Origin: Saprospiraceae bacterium | Lineage (GTDB): Bacteria > Bacteroidota > Bacteroidia > Chitinophagales > Saprospiraceae | NCBI GenBank assembly: GCA_022844565.1 | Contig: JALHLK010000044.1 | Coordinates: 1-40,831 of the forward strand | Reading direction: 5' to 3' | DNA: 40,831 nt | Shown: positions 24,841-33,356 of the stretch, one piece after another | How the letters are laid out: the number at the start of each line of letters is the position of its first letter | How positions within the stretch are numbered: the first letter of the stretch is position 1 | Notes under the pieces: generated by a model | The model's input: only the letters and a program-made list of their open reading frames with translations | Databases searched by the model: none | What the model was told of the DNA's origin: nothing | Made by a program: the position numbers and the translations under genes

Positions 24841-26457
24841 ATGATGAAAGGAAAATTGGTATTATTGTTAGTGTGTTTCATGGCAATTAATAGTATAAAT
24901 GCCCAATATGTTGGGGATGTTATTACAGCAGATCCAACCAAAAGGATTAGTAAATCAATGGACAAACCCATGCTCAAATTTAGCGATGAAGTAAAATTAG
25001 ATGAATTAAAGACACATTTATACAAAATTGCATCTGCCGAAATGGGCGGTCGAGAGCCAGGAAGTGAGGGAATGAATAAGGCTGAAACATACATCACTGA
25101 TTTGTTGAAAAAACATAAAGTTAGTTTTGCACCGGGCTTAAATAGTTATTATCAACCAGTCGAGTTTACCTTTTCAAGTTGGGAAGATCCAAAAATCACA
25201 GCTGGGGACAAAGAGTTTAAACATCTTTGGGATTTCGCATCTTTTCCAAATAAGACAAATGAAGTACTAGGGGCAAACATCAATAAAGTACATTTACTTG
25301 GTTATGGTATTGAGCATAAATCAATTAGTAATTATCCTAAGAAAACAGCTGATTTGAAAGGCTCCACTGCCATCGTATTGCACGGAGAACCAAAAGATAG
25401 TGATGGTAACAGTATGGTTGATAAAAGCGTAAGTGAGTCAGATTGGACGACTAATATTGATTTAAAAATTGGTGTTGCAAAAAAATACGGAATTCAAAAT
25501 CTACTTGTAGTAATTGGTGATGTAAGAGATTTTGTAGCTAAAAATAGAGGAGGGTTGCTAAGACCAAGCTCCGAAATGAAAAATACAATAGGTAAAAAAT
25601 TCGATACACCGAATGTAATTTACATTTCTAAAGCTATGGCGGCAGCAATACTGGGTCAGACAGAAGAAGAGGTATCAAACTTTATAGAAAAAGGTACATC
25701 TTCTGAAACCAATTTTGTTTTGAATCTTAAGAAAAAGCAATATTTGATCAAAGGAAATAATATAGCGGCTTATTTCAAGGGTTCGAAAAAGGCAGATGAA
25801 GTAGTAGTATTGAGTGCGCACCATGATCACGTAGGTCAAAAGGGAGAAGAAATATTTTACGGTGCCGATGACAACGGAACAGGTACAGTCGCATTGATGG
25901 AAATAGCCGAATCTCTAGCTTTGGCAGAGAAAGCTGGTAAAATGCCTGAAAGGTCTATTTTAGTATTATGGGTAACAGCTGAAGAAAAAGGGCTTCTTGG
26001 TTCAAAATACTATGTTGAAAACCCAATATTGCCGATTGAGAAAACGGTTGCTGATATCAATATCGATATGATTGGTAGAAATGATAAAAAATATACGGAA
26101 GCTGGCAATACAAACTACGTTTATGTCATTGGAGCAGATAGGATATCAAAAGAGCTACATGAAGTGAATGTGCAGTTAAATGATCAATACTCGGATTTAA
26201 CACTTGATTACACGTACAACAGTGATAGTGATCCCAATCGTTTTTATTTTCGTGCAGATCATTACAGTTTTGCAAGTAAGGGAATTCCAGCAGTATTTTT
26301 CTTTACCGGAGTACATGATGACTATCACAAGACTACAGACACACCTGATAAAATTGACTTTACAAAGTATACAAAGATCACTCAACATATATTCAATGTA
26401 GCATGGGAAATAGCTGATCGAAAAGAAAGACTTAAGATTACAGAACAAGTGAAGTAG
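24841..26457 (+). CDS. M28 family zinc peptidase, exported
   Basis: This 538-residue peptidase has a signal peptide (1-21, ending INA). A PA-like inserted domain occupies about 140-270, followed by an M28 catalytic domain with the full set of ligands: His327 and Asp329 in AHHDHVG, Asp343 in GADDNGTG, Glu381/Glu382 in TAEEKGLLGS, Asp409 in NIDMIGR and His496 in DYHKTTDTPDK. Such enzymes are periplasmic or surface aminopeptidases. Translation may begin at Met1 or Met2. TATATTTG (24807-24814) is a full -7 match 26 bases upstream, without a clear -33. The PBP4 gene follows after 4 bases, so the two form an operon. Confidence 0.92.
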   Translation: MMKGKLVLLLVCFMAINSINAQYVGDVITADPTKRISKSMDKPMLKFSDEVKLDELKTHLYKIASAEMGGREPGSEGMNKAETYITDLLKKHKVSFAPGLNSYYQPVEFTFSSWEDPKITAGDKEFKHLWDFASFPNKTNEVLGANINKVHLLGYGIEHKSISNYPKKTADLKGSTAIVLHGEPKDSDGNSMVDKSVSESDWTTNIDLKIGVAKKYGIQNLLVVIGDVRDFVAKNRGGLLRPSSEMKNTIGKKFDTPNVIYISKAMAAAILGQTEEEVSNFIEKGTSSETNFVLNLKKKQYLIKGNNIAAYFKGSKKADEVVVLSAHHDHVGQKGEEIFYGADDNGTGTVALMEIAESLALAEKAGKMPERSILVLWVTAEEKGLLGSKYYVENPILPIEKTVADINIDMIGRNDKKYTEAGNTNYVYVIGADRISKELHEVNVQLNDQYSDLTLDYTYNSDSDPNRFYFRADHYSFASKGIPAVFFFTGVHDDYHKTTDTPDKIDFTKYTKITQHIFNVAWEIADRKERLKITEQVK

Positions 26458-26461
26458 TTTT

Positions 26462-27784
26462 ATGAAAAGTATTAATGATCTTGGTTTTCTTAAAAGTGTA
26501 GTTCTTTTGTTGTGTCTTTTGTTCTTCGCGTCTTGTAAAACTAATAAATTGGATGGACAAAAGAAGACAGAACCTATTATAGATATTGATCAGATTGAGG
26601 CTTTTAGCTCCAGTTTTCATGGATTAATGATTAAAGACTTAGCAAACGGTCAAGTTATCTATGCAAAAAATCAAGATAAATATTTTACCCCTGCTTCCAA
26701 TACAAAAATATTGTCCCTTTACACAGCTTTAAATTGTTTTAGAGATTCTATTCCTGGCTTAAAATATAGTGAAACAGATTCGACAGTGACAATAAGTGGT
26801 TTGGGTGACCCTACATTATTACATAGATTGTTTTCTCAAGATCAATATCATGCATTTTTTACTTCACGCAAGCATAAAAAGTTTTATCATTATTATAATT
26901 TCCCTCAAAAGAGACTAGGCCTAGGTTGGATGTGGGACGACTCACAATATGCATATCAAGCAGAACTGAGCGGTATGCCTATCTATGATAATTTGGTTGA
27001 GATCAAGACAGGAAATGGTAGTGTAAGTGTCGTGCCAAAGTTTTTTATAGATAAAATAAGGGTTAAGGATACGACATTGACAGAAATCTACCGAATGAGT
27101 AATAATGAGTTTATCATTCCAAAATCTTTGGCAACAGGTTATGAGATAACAGAAGAATTAAAGCCTTTTGCAAAAGATCAATATACTATTATTCAATTAT
27201 TAAGAGACACTTTCAAAATTGACATAGTTCCTACTCAAATTGCTCCATCAAATCCTTTAATTTTATATTCACAACCATTGGATACGGTGATGCGATTGAT
27301 GATGCAAGTAAGTGATAATATGATCGCAGAGCAGACCATGATTATGGCGGCGGGATTGCTTAGGGATACTTTGAGTACAGAGGTGGGTATTAATTATATG
27401 GTGAATACTTATTTGTCGGATATGCCTCAACCCTTCAAATGGAGAGATGGATCAGGCTTGTCGAGGTATAATATGTTTACTCCAGCTAGTTTGGTAACCG
27501 TGCTTGAAAGAATGTACAGAGACTATTCTAAGGATCGGCTTTTTTCTTTGATGGCGATAGGTGGTGGTAACGGGACACTAAAGAATATGTTTAATGGCGA
27601 CAAACCGTATATCTTCGCAAAGACAGGGTCTCTGAATGGTGTATACGCCCTCAGTGGATACTTAATTACTAAATCAGGTAAGACTTTTGTATTCTCTTTT
27701 ATGAATAATAATTTTGCCCAGCCTACTTCTGTGATAAGGAGAGAGGTACAGAATGTATTGAAGACGGTTAGGGATAGGTATTAA
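26462..27784 (+). CDS. dacB: D-alanyl-D-alanine carboxypeptidase/endopeptidase (PBP4, S13)
   Basis: This 440-residue penicillin-binding protein trims or cleaves peptidoglycan peptide crosslinks. All three active-site motifs are present: SxxK as Ser79-Asn-Thr-Lys82 in TPASNTKI, SxN as Ser284-Asp-Asn286 in VSDNMIAEQ, and KTG at 387-389. The N-terminus is a lipoprotein signal (FFASC, Cys25), whereas E. coli PBP4 is a soluble periplasmic enzyme. The WRDGSGLSRYN motif near 327-337 is typical of the S13 family. It lies 4 bases behind the M28 peptidase gene. Confidence 0.92.
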   Translation: MKSINDLGFLKSVVLLLCLLFFASCKTNKLDGQKKTEPIIDIDQIEAFSSSFHGLMIKDLANGQVIYAKNQDKYFTPASNTKILSLYTALNCFRDSIPGLKYSETDSTVTISGLGDPTLLHRLFSQDQYHAFFTSRKHKKFYHYYNFPQKRLGLGWMWDDSQYAYQAELSGMPIYDNLVEIKTGNGSVSVVPKFFIDKIRVKDTTLTEIYRMSNNEFIIPKSLATGYEITEELKPFAKDQYTIIQLLRDTFKIDIVPTQIAPSNPLILYSQPLDTVMRLMMQVSDNMIAEQTMIMAAGLLRDTLSTEVGINYMVNTYLSDMPQPFKWRDGSGLSRYNMFTPASLVTVLERMYRDYSKDRLFSLMAIGGGNGTLKNMFNGDKPYIFAKTGSLNGVYALSGYLITKSGKTFVFSFMNNNFAQPTSVIRREVQNVLKTVRDRY

Positions 27785-28031
27785 TGCTAAATGACCGAAT
27801 GGTGCGTAGCAATTTTGATTACGAAGGAACCGAGCAAAACCTTGCGAGGCTACTTCAAATGCTAATCAGAATAAAATAAACCTTGCGAGGCTACTTCAAA
27901 TTCTAATCAGAACAATAATAAACTTTGCGAGGCTACTTTTGGAATAATTGAATGCAGGAATGCAACAATGCAAGAAAAATGTGAGAACTTTTCCAGCTAA
28001 AAGCTAATCTATAAGTGCTAAAAGCTTGTAA
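27785..28031. repeat. Tandem 41-42-bp repeats plus octamer run after dacB
   Basis: The motif TTGCGAGGCTACTT occurs at 27842, 27883 and 27925, periods of 41 and 42, each followed in the first two copies by CAAAT-CTAATCAGAA. Upstream lie GTAGC (about 27826) and ATTTTGATTA (about 27831), which can pair with GCTAC (about 27848) and TAATCAGAAT (about 27863) in an interleaved order. A short run of the GAATGC octamer occurs at about 27957-27981. No gene is seen. Confidence 0.7.
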
Positions 28032-28069
28032 TAAAAAAAAGCGATTCCTAATCTTTATTAAGAATCGCT
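28032..28069 (-). terminator. Terminator of the LolA-like gene
   Basis: AGCGATTC (28040-28047) and GAATCGCT (28062-28069) pair perfectly. After one mismatch, TAAT/ATTA extends the stem around a CTTT loop. On the minus strand the stem is followed by eight T (28039-28032). Confidence 0.82.
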
Positions 28070-28108
28070 AGGTCGATAAACTGAGAAATTTGTTTAATGG
28101 TCCTAATA

Positions 28109-28831
28109 TTAATCAACTCTCAGATCTTCTATATGTACCCCAGGGTACTTACTCGCTTTAAAAGCGAAGACATCATTTGGATAAGTCTTATTGTAAAAGA
28201 CATCTTTAAAAACCAGTGTAAAGGTACTACTATTTTTTGAAAATACCTTGATATAATTTGGGTTATCTGATTTGTCAATACCCATTCTTATCTTTGAATA
28301 TTCACTATTTTTTGATTTCGGCATAAATTCTATATTTATAATACTCTTGTTACCAATCATTTCTTCTCCTGTGATAGCATAAATGTATTGGCCTGTTTCG
28401 TACAGATTGATGATTTGTTGATGGGACATGATCTCATTTGTGGCAGATGGGTCAAAACGGTCTATTTGCACTTCATTGGCATCTTTCAGATAAACCCAGA
28501 CACTTTTACCATCACAAAATACTTCTTGATCAGTAGAAGATGCAAAGTACTTTTTACCCGCCTGAATCAATTTTCCTTTTTGTTTTTCAGTCTTTTGGCC
28601 AACTAAATCTATTATCAAGTCAAAGTTGACCTCTGATGTTTTATTTTTTAAAAAACTTGTTTTGAGTCTTTCTAAAATCACTTTTGCTTTTGGATCAGAT
28701 TTATCAAGTGTGTTCTTTGGTTGAGCAAAAGTGAAGTTAAAACTTGTAAAAATTAATAGACAAGTAATAAAAGTTAAACTGAAAAACGAAATCTTATTTT
28801 TTATTCCTCTAAATTTTATAATTCTATACAT
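28109..28831 (-). CDS. lolA: LolA-like outer-membrane lipoprotein carrier
   Basis: This 240-residue periplasmic protein has an N-terminal signal (from Met at 28831, basic RIIKFRGIKNK followed by a hydrophobic stretch, ending FAQ). The body shows the LolA/LolB-like open barrel features of Bacteroidota members: DPKAKVILERLKTSF, NFDLIIDL, GKLIQAGKKYFASSTDQEVFCDGKSVWVYLKDANEVQI and a final DVFAFKASKYPGVHIEDLR. LolA would ferry lipoproteins from the inner to the outer membrane. The frame also runs to an ATG at 28855, but that adds eight residues (MCYIFNFN) before the basic start of the signal. It follows clpX, with 55 bases between the outermost possible starts and stops. Confidence 0.82.
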   Translation of the reverse strand: MYRIIKFRGIKNKISFFSLTFITCLLIFTSFNFTFAQPKNTLDKSDPKAKVILERLKTSFLKNKTSEVNFDLIIDLVGQKTEKQKGKLIQAGKKYFASSTDQEVFCDGKSVWVYLKDANEVQIDRFDPSATNEIMSHQQIINLYETGQYIYAITGEEMIGNKSIINIEFMPKSKNSEYSKIRMGIDKSDNPNYIKVFSKNSSTFTLVFKDVFYNKTYPNDVFAFKASKYPGVHIEDLRVD

Positions 28832-28858
28832 ATTGAAATTGAATATATAACACATTAA

Positions 28859-28912
28859 AGACGTGTTGTATTCTTTAGATGTTGTTAAACTATTGTTAAT
28901 CTAAATACGTCT
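28859..28912. terminator. Possible weak terminator at the clpX stop
   Basis: AGACGT/ACGTCT (28859-28864 and 28907-28912) and TTTAGAT/ATCTAAA (28874-28880 and 28899-28905) are complementary arms, but with unequal spacing on the two sides. The right arm overlaps the stop codon of clpX. No strong T-run follows. Confidence 0.35.
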
Positions 28913-30155
28913 AAGCTACATAAAGCTTATTTAGGTTTGTTTTTGACAGGTTGCCCTCTGCCAAATCTTTAGTGACTACAAATTCTTTTACATTTTTATC
29001 AGAAGGGAGGGTGTACATCGCATCGGTAAGTATGGCTTCACAAATAGACCTTAAGCCCCGAGCGCCCAATTTATATTCTAATGCCTTTTCAGCAATAAAC
29101 TCGAGGGCTTCTTCTGTAAAAATAAGTTTTATTCCTTCTAGGTCAAATAATTTTGTGTATTGTTTGACTAGAGCATTTTTAGGAGCCACAAGTATGTTGA
29201 TCAATGTCTCCTTATCTAATGGCTCAAGATAAGTTAATACAGGTACTCTACCTAAAAGCTCAGGAATCAAACCAAAAGACTTCAGATCTTTATGAGTTAC
29301 ATACTTAAGAACATTTTCTTTCTTAAGTTCTATTTTGTCACCATTACTATATCCGATAACCTGAGTGTTCATCCTTCTAGATATAATTTTGTCAACTCCA
29401 TCGAAAGCACCTCCACAGATGAAGAGGATGTTTTTAGTATCAACTTTTATCATCTTTTGTTCAGGATGTTTTCTACCTCCTTGTGGGGGTACATTTACAT
29501 CTGTACCTTCTAACATTTTGAGCATACCTTGCTGCACCCCCTCTCCACTCACATCTCGTGTGATAGATGGGTTGTCACCTTTTCTTGCTATTTTGTCTAT
29601 CTCGTCAATATAAACGATACCTTTTTCAGCAAGCTCTACATTGTAGTCACATGCTTGTAATAATCGAGTTAACATTGACTCTACATCCTCACCCACGTAT
29701 CCTGCCTCTGTAAAAACGGTAGCATCAACTATTGCAAATGGAACTTCTAGAAACTTAGCAATTGTTTTGGCCAAGAGGGTTTTACCGGTACCAGTTTCCC
29801 CTACAAACATGATATTAGATTTCTCGATTTCTATATCGTCTTTCATGTTTTGCCCAAGTCTTTTGTAGTGATTATAAACAGCTACAGAAAGAAACCTCTT
29901 CGCTTCTTCTTGACCGATTACATATTGATCAAGAAAGTTTTTAATGTCTATAGGCTTATAATTATGTCTAATATTTGTGGTCTTTTTAATCGGATTATTT
30001 GGACCATGAGCCTCTACTTCATCATTGATTATACTATGTGCTTGTTCTACACAAATCTCACATATATGCGCGTCGATACCAGCAATCAAGATGAGCGCCT
30101 CACTTTTGTCACGTCCGCAAAAGCTACACTTGATATTATTTTTAAATTTAGCCAA
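28911..30155 (-). CDS. clpX: ATP-dependent Clp protease ATP-binding subunit ClpX
   Basis: This 414-residue AAA+ unfoldase feeds substrates into ClpP. The N-terminal zinc-binding domain has Cys10, Cys13, Cys32 and Cys35. Walker A GETGTGKT is at 119-126, pore loop GYVG at 152-155, Walker B IVYIDEID at 180-187, the GGRKHPEQK loop near 226-234 and sensor-2 GARGLRS near 364-370. The ClpP-docking loop, IGF in E. coli, reads IGY (267-269), a conservative change that should keep the aromatic contact. clpP lies directly upstream with no gap (30155/30156), so the two are cotranslated. Confidence 0.97.
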   Translation of the reverse strand: MAKFKNNIKCSFCGRDKSEALILIAGIDAHICEICVEQAHSIINDEVEAHGPNNPIKKTTNIRHNYKPIDIKNFLDQYVIGQEEAKRFLSVAVYNHYKRLGQNMKDDIEIEKSNIMFVGETGTGKTLLAKTIAKFLEVPFAIVDATVFTEAGYVGEDVESMLTRLLQACDYNVELAEKGIVYIDEIDKIARKGDNPSITRDVSGEGVQQGMLKMLEGTDVNVPPQGGRKHPEQKMIKVDTKNILFICGGAFDGVDKIISRRMNTQVIGYSNGDKIELKKENVLKYVTHKDLKSFGLIPELLGRVPVLTYLEPLDKETLINILVAPKNALVKQYTKLFDLEGIKLIFTEEALEFIAEKALEYKLGARGLRSICEAILTDAMYTLPSDKNVKEFVVTKDLAEGNLSKTNLNKLYVA

Positions 30156-30854
30156 TTATTGTATCTTTTTTGGATTTTTTCTATCTAAAACCTCATCTAC
30201 TAAGCCATATTCTTTTGCTTCATAAGAAGTCATCCAGTTATCCCTATCTGAATCTTTCTCAATTTCTTCAAAAGTTTTTTCAGTGTGGAATGCAATGATA
30301 TCATACAATTCTTTTCTCAATTGTTTGATCAATTGATAACTGATCTCCATGTCAGAAAATTGTCCTTGCATACCTCCTGAAGGCTGATGTATCATCACTC
30401 TCGCATGTGGTAGACACGTTCTTTTGCCTTTATTACCAGCACACAACAATACAGCACCCATAGAAGCCGCCATTCCTGTACAAATAGTAGCTACGTCAGG
30501 AGCAACGTACTGCATCGTGTCATAAATACCCATACCATCTATCACACTTCCTCCTGGGCTATTGATAAACATTTGGATATCTCTTTTATTATCCGTAGAC
30601 TCTAGGAATAATAATTGTGCTTGTATCACATTCGCTACATAATCATTGACAGGTACACCCATGAAGATGATTCTATCCATCATTAATCTAGAGAATACAT
30701 CCATACCCACGATGTTCATCGTTCTTTCTTCTATAACTTGCGGAGTAAATCCTGTAATATTTGGAGCTGTAGCATTCATGTACTTTTCTAAATGCATAGA
30801 ACTCATACCAAGATGCATAGTAGCATATTTCTTAAACTCGTCTTTTGAATACAT
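30156..30854 (-). CDS. clpP: ATP-dependent Clp protease proteolytic subunit ClpP
   Basis: This 232-residue serine protease forms the tetradecameric chamber of ClpXP. The catalytic triad is Ser131 in GMAASMGA, His156 in MIHQPSGG and Asp205 in DRDNWM. The N-terminal ~30 residues (MYSKDEFKKYATMHLGMSS) precede the conserved core and probably include a propeptide. NSPGGSVIDGMGIYD (98-112) is the family signature. It lies 38 bases after tig and abuts clpX, so tig-clpP-clpX is a single protein-quality operon. Confidence 0.97.
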   Translation of the reverse strand: MYSKDEFKKYATMHLGMSSMHLEKYMNATAPNITGFTPQVIEERTMNIVGMDVFSRLMMDRIIFMGVPVNDYVANVIQAQLLFLESTDNKRDIQMFINSPGGSVIDGMGIYDTMQYVAPDVATICTGMAASMGAVLLCAGNKGKRTCLPHARVMIHQPSGGMQGQFSDMEISYQLIKQLRKELYDIIAFHTEKTFEEIEKDSDRDNWMTSYEAKEYGLVDEVLDRKNPKKIQ

Positions 30855-30892
30855 TTCTTACGATTTTTTATCTTAATAATTACATAAAACAA

Positions 30893-32272
30893 TTAACCAA
30901 CAGTTTCAGTCTCCGATTGTTCAGGCTGTAACATTTTATTAAAAGACTCCAAGGTAATACTTTCTTCTATCTGAGTGATGTCTTTTATGATTGAACTAAA
31001 AATTTTACTGTTGAGAATTACATTTTGGGCATTGTAGACCTCCTTTTTGTCGGCAATTAATTTGTTGTAGACTTTTTCAAAAATAGAATTATCATAATAT
31101 CCAAATTGCCCCATGAAGTCATTGGCTTTTTGTCTCAAGAAGTCGTCTACTTCTTTATAATCTAACTTGACATTGTATTTATTTTGAAGTTCTCCTTGAA
31201 TGATCGTCCATTTTAAGTCTTTTTTGAAATCTTCAAATATTTCTTCAATTTTAGTATCCTCCATTTGTTCGCTTTCCTTCAACCACCTTTTCACAAAAGA
31301 GTCAGAGAAGGATAGGGTAGATTCTTCATTAATTCTTTTGTGTAAATCTTGGTACAATTTACCTATTGTAGAATCCTCATTTTTAGCGGATAGGTTTTCT
31401 TTAAGTCTGGTTTTTAATTCATCGAGTGTATTTAGACCGTGCTCACCAAAAGTAATACTAATTTTTTCGTCGTCTAATTCTGCAGGCAAGTGTCTTTCTA
31501 TCGTTTCAATAGTATATCTAAATTCATCTCCAATTACTCTTTCATCATCTGCTTCCACACCCAACCATTCTTTTCGGATTTTATCAATATCCATCCTTGT
31601 AAGTTTAGATATTGGAGCATCAACAGTATCCTTTAGATTTTTTCCTATGAACAAAGTTTTCATTTCTTCATCAGGGATGGAGCTAATATAAATATCAAAT
31701 GAAGACTGCCACCCATCTTTTTTGGCACTTCCATCTTCTAATTCAACCGCAGACACCGTTATTTTGTCAAATTCTTCTACAGCGCTATCTACATTACTGT
31801 ATCCACCTAATTGTTTAGCCAAGGCGTTTAATTCTGTTGCAACCTCTTCGTCATTTGTCTCTATCTTATATCTTACATAAGTGTCCTCAGGTGAGATGCC
31901 TTTGATGTCAAGATTATCTACCAAACCAACTTCATAATCCATAGAATATACTCTTTCTTTATCAGAAGGATTAAGCTCTATTTGCTCTTGATCTTCAGAC
32001 ATCATCGGTTGGCAGACATAGACGATTTTATTATCGGCTATATGATGCTCAAGAGATTGTTGGAAAGATTTGTTAAGCACATCTGCCAATACTTGCTCAC
32101 CATACATTTTTGAGACAACGTGATCAGGGGTTTTACCTTGTCTAAAGCCCTTAAGAGAAACTTTAGATTTTACCTTATTTAATTCTACTTTGTATTTAGG
32201 TAGGTAGTCAGAAGGCTCTATAGAAATACTAATTTTTGCGATTAAGTCCGTGTTGGATTGGTCTATCTTCAT
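30893..32272 (-). CDS. tig: Trigger factor (ribosome-associated chaperone)
   Basis: This 459-residue chaperone binds the ribosome at the exit tunnel and shields nascent chains. The ribosome-docking signature GFRQGKTP is at 42-49. The central peptidyl-prolyl isomerase region is divergent, as in many Bacteroidota, and does not show a clear FKBP core. The C-terminal helical arms are long and charged, and the protein ends in an acidic tail QSETETVG. It is first in the tig-clpP-clpX cluster. Confidence 0.93.
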   Translation of the reverse strand: MKIDQSNTDLIAKISISIEPSDYLPKYKVELNKVKSKVSLKGFRQGKTPDHVVSKMYGEQVLADVLNKSFQQSLEHHIADNKIVYVCQPMMSEDQEQIELNPSDKERVYSMDYEVGLVDNLDIKGISPEDTYVRYKIETNDEEVATELNALAKQLGGYSNVDSAVEEFDKITVSAVELEDGSAKKDGWQSSFDIYISSIPDEEMKTLFIGKNLKDTVDAPISKLTRMDIDKIRKEWLGVEADDERVIGDEFRYTIETIERHLPAELDDEKISITFGEHGLNTLDELKTRLKENLSAKNEDSTIGKLYQDLHKRINEESTLSFSDSFVKRWLKESEQMEDTKIEEIFEDFKKDLKWTIIQGELQNKYNVKLDYKEVDDFLRQKANDFMGQFGYYDNSIFEKVYNKLIADKKEVYNAQNVILNSKIFSSIIKDITQIEESITLESFNKMLQPEQSETETVG

Positions 32273-32376
32273 TCTTTTGTATAAAGTTTATATTTTTTAA
32301 GTTCAGTTTTTATATACAATTGGTTGATTGATAGATTATTATGTAAATCAAGATCAAAATTGTATAAAAATGACTG

Positions 32377-32406
32377 CAAAGATAAAAATTATTCATAAAA
32401 GGGCGA
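32377..32406 (-). promoter_or_regulatory. Candidate promoter of tig-clpP-clpX
   Basis: On the minus strand TATCTTTG (32384-32377) is a full -7 match. The -33 position 19 bases before it reads TCG (32406-32404) and not TTG. It would give a leader of about 100 bases before the tig ATG. Confidence 0.45.
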
Positions 32407-32511
32407 AATATTTGTTGGTTTAAAGGGGGTATTAAGGTAGAATGTTATAGAATCTTTTGTTGATTAGTAAAAATGCATGATTGGGATTTGATAAAATTAA
32501 TGCGGTAGGAT

Positions 32512-32601
32512 ATGGAGTACGGTAGCGGTAATATTTTATTTAACGGAAATCCAGTTATAAAATCAAAAATATCAGGTAGCGGAAAGATCAAGAAGTTATA
32601 A
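32512..32601 (+). pseudogene. DUF2807 (GIN/auto-transporter head) C-terminal fragment
   Basis: The frame from 32512 reads MEYGSGNILFNGNPVIKSKISGSGKIKKL and stops at 32601. GSGxIxFxGNPxIxxxISGSGxIKK is the closing repeat of DUF2807 proteins, which are exported beta-helix-like proteins of about 230 residues. A TAG lies two codons before the ATG, and nothing upstream extends the domain. Its end overlaps by 6 bases the opposite-strand ATPase fragment. Confidence 0.72.
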
Positions 32602-32742
32602 TAAATTCTGATCAAAAATTAGTCGGCCACAGAAAGTTTTTCCAATTCTCCTCATACCCAATACTGCTACAAGTTCAGCCTTGTCTGATTTTATGATTTT
32701 CTCAAGTTTTTCTTTCTCATTATCTCTGCAAAGAAAATTCAT
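32596..32742 (-). pseudogene. N-terminal fragment of a P-loop ATPase (archaeal-ATPase/DUF234 type)
   Basis: ATG at 32742 opens 48 codons: MNFLCRDNEKEKLEKIIKSD, then KAELVAVLGMRRIGKTFCG, then a short unrelated tail and a stop at 32596-32598. The text matches the start of the widespread 'FxxRexEl...YGRRRvGKT' ATPases, with Walker A GMRRIGKT. The normal continuation (FLIREFF and the rest of ~370 residues) is missing, so the gene is truncated right after the P-loop. Confidence 0.75.
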
Positions 32743-32814
32743 ATTTTTTTAAATTGGAAAATTCTGCAACTATATATAAATCAGTTATTTAAATCAAATT
32801 TATTAGTAATTAAT

Positions 32815-33016
32815 TTGTCCATAAATCAATTTTAATAGTACTTATGGACAAAACGTATGATTTTTAGATTTGTCCATAAGTCATTTATAAAAGTACTTAT
32901 GGACAAAACGATCTATCATTAGTTATGTCCACAAGTCATAAAATACGATACTTATGGACAAAACGTTTGATCGTTAAAATTGTCCATAGCTAATTATATT
33001 TAGCACTTATGGACAT
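32815..33016. repeat. Array of four palindromes at exact 55-bp period
   Basis: Each unit has a left arm TTGTCCATAAGT and a right arm ACTTATGGACAA, perfect inverse complements in unit 2, with a 13-base centre. Left arms start at 32815, 32870, 32925 and 32980, right arms at 32840, 32895, 32950 and 33005; every step is 55. The centres (for example 32827-32839 and 32882-32894) are variable and AT-rich. The 18-base linkers share only AACG at their start. Unit 3 has ATGTCCACAAGT and unit 4 TTGTCCATAGCT / ACTTATGGACAT as arms. No gene lies between the units. Confidence 0.9.
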
Positions 33017-33068
33017 ATCTATTTTATATTTTCAACAAAGATTACAAGTCTAACTTTTTGCTAAAATT

Positions 33069-33245
33069 TTATAAATCGATAATTAACAGCACTCTATTTA
33101 AAAATTGGAGCTTTGCACCTGTATCCAAATCACTATTATGCCAAATCACTTGAGCATTACCTCCATGTTTTTTGACCTGACCTATTAGATATTCGATCAC
33201 TCGATATTGATTGTCGTAATCTATATCAATTCCTAGGCAGGACAT
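33069..33245 (-). pseudogene. Probable polysaccharide deacetylase C-terminal fragment
   Basis: ATG at 33245 opens 58 codons with YRVIEYLIGQVKKHGGNAQV and IWHNSDL, then a stop at 33069-33071. KKHGG-x-x-x-x-IWHNSxL is the usual last motif of Bacteroidota polysaccharide-deacetylase-like (NodB-fold) proteins. The catalytic N-terminal part is missing, so this is a remnant. The family call is moderate. Confidence 0.5.
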
Positions 33246-33356
33246 CGCTTTGGTGGGAAATCAGCATTAATATTATTAATTTTTTGCTTTTAAAATCAAA
33301 TTAGGATATTTCTATTTGAAAATAGATTTTACATTTATATGCCCAATAAGCGTTAT

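Noticed and set aside
27838-27953. CRISPR array or attachment-site cluster
   Set aside because: The 41-42-bp units are whole-unit tandem repeats without unique spacers.
31200-31691. A 163-codon open frame on the plus strand inside the trigger factor gene
   Set aside because: It is antisense to well-conserved tig codons, has Ser/Leu-rich low-information text, and matches no family.
32815-33016. CRISPR array
   Set aside because: Repeats are palindromic 12-base arms with an 18-base linker and 13-base centre, far from the 23-47/25-45 repeat/spacer pattern, and no cas genes are present.
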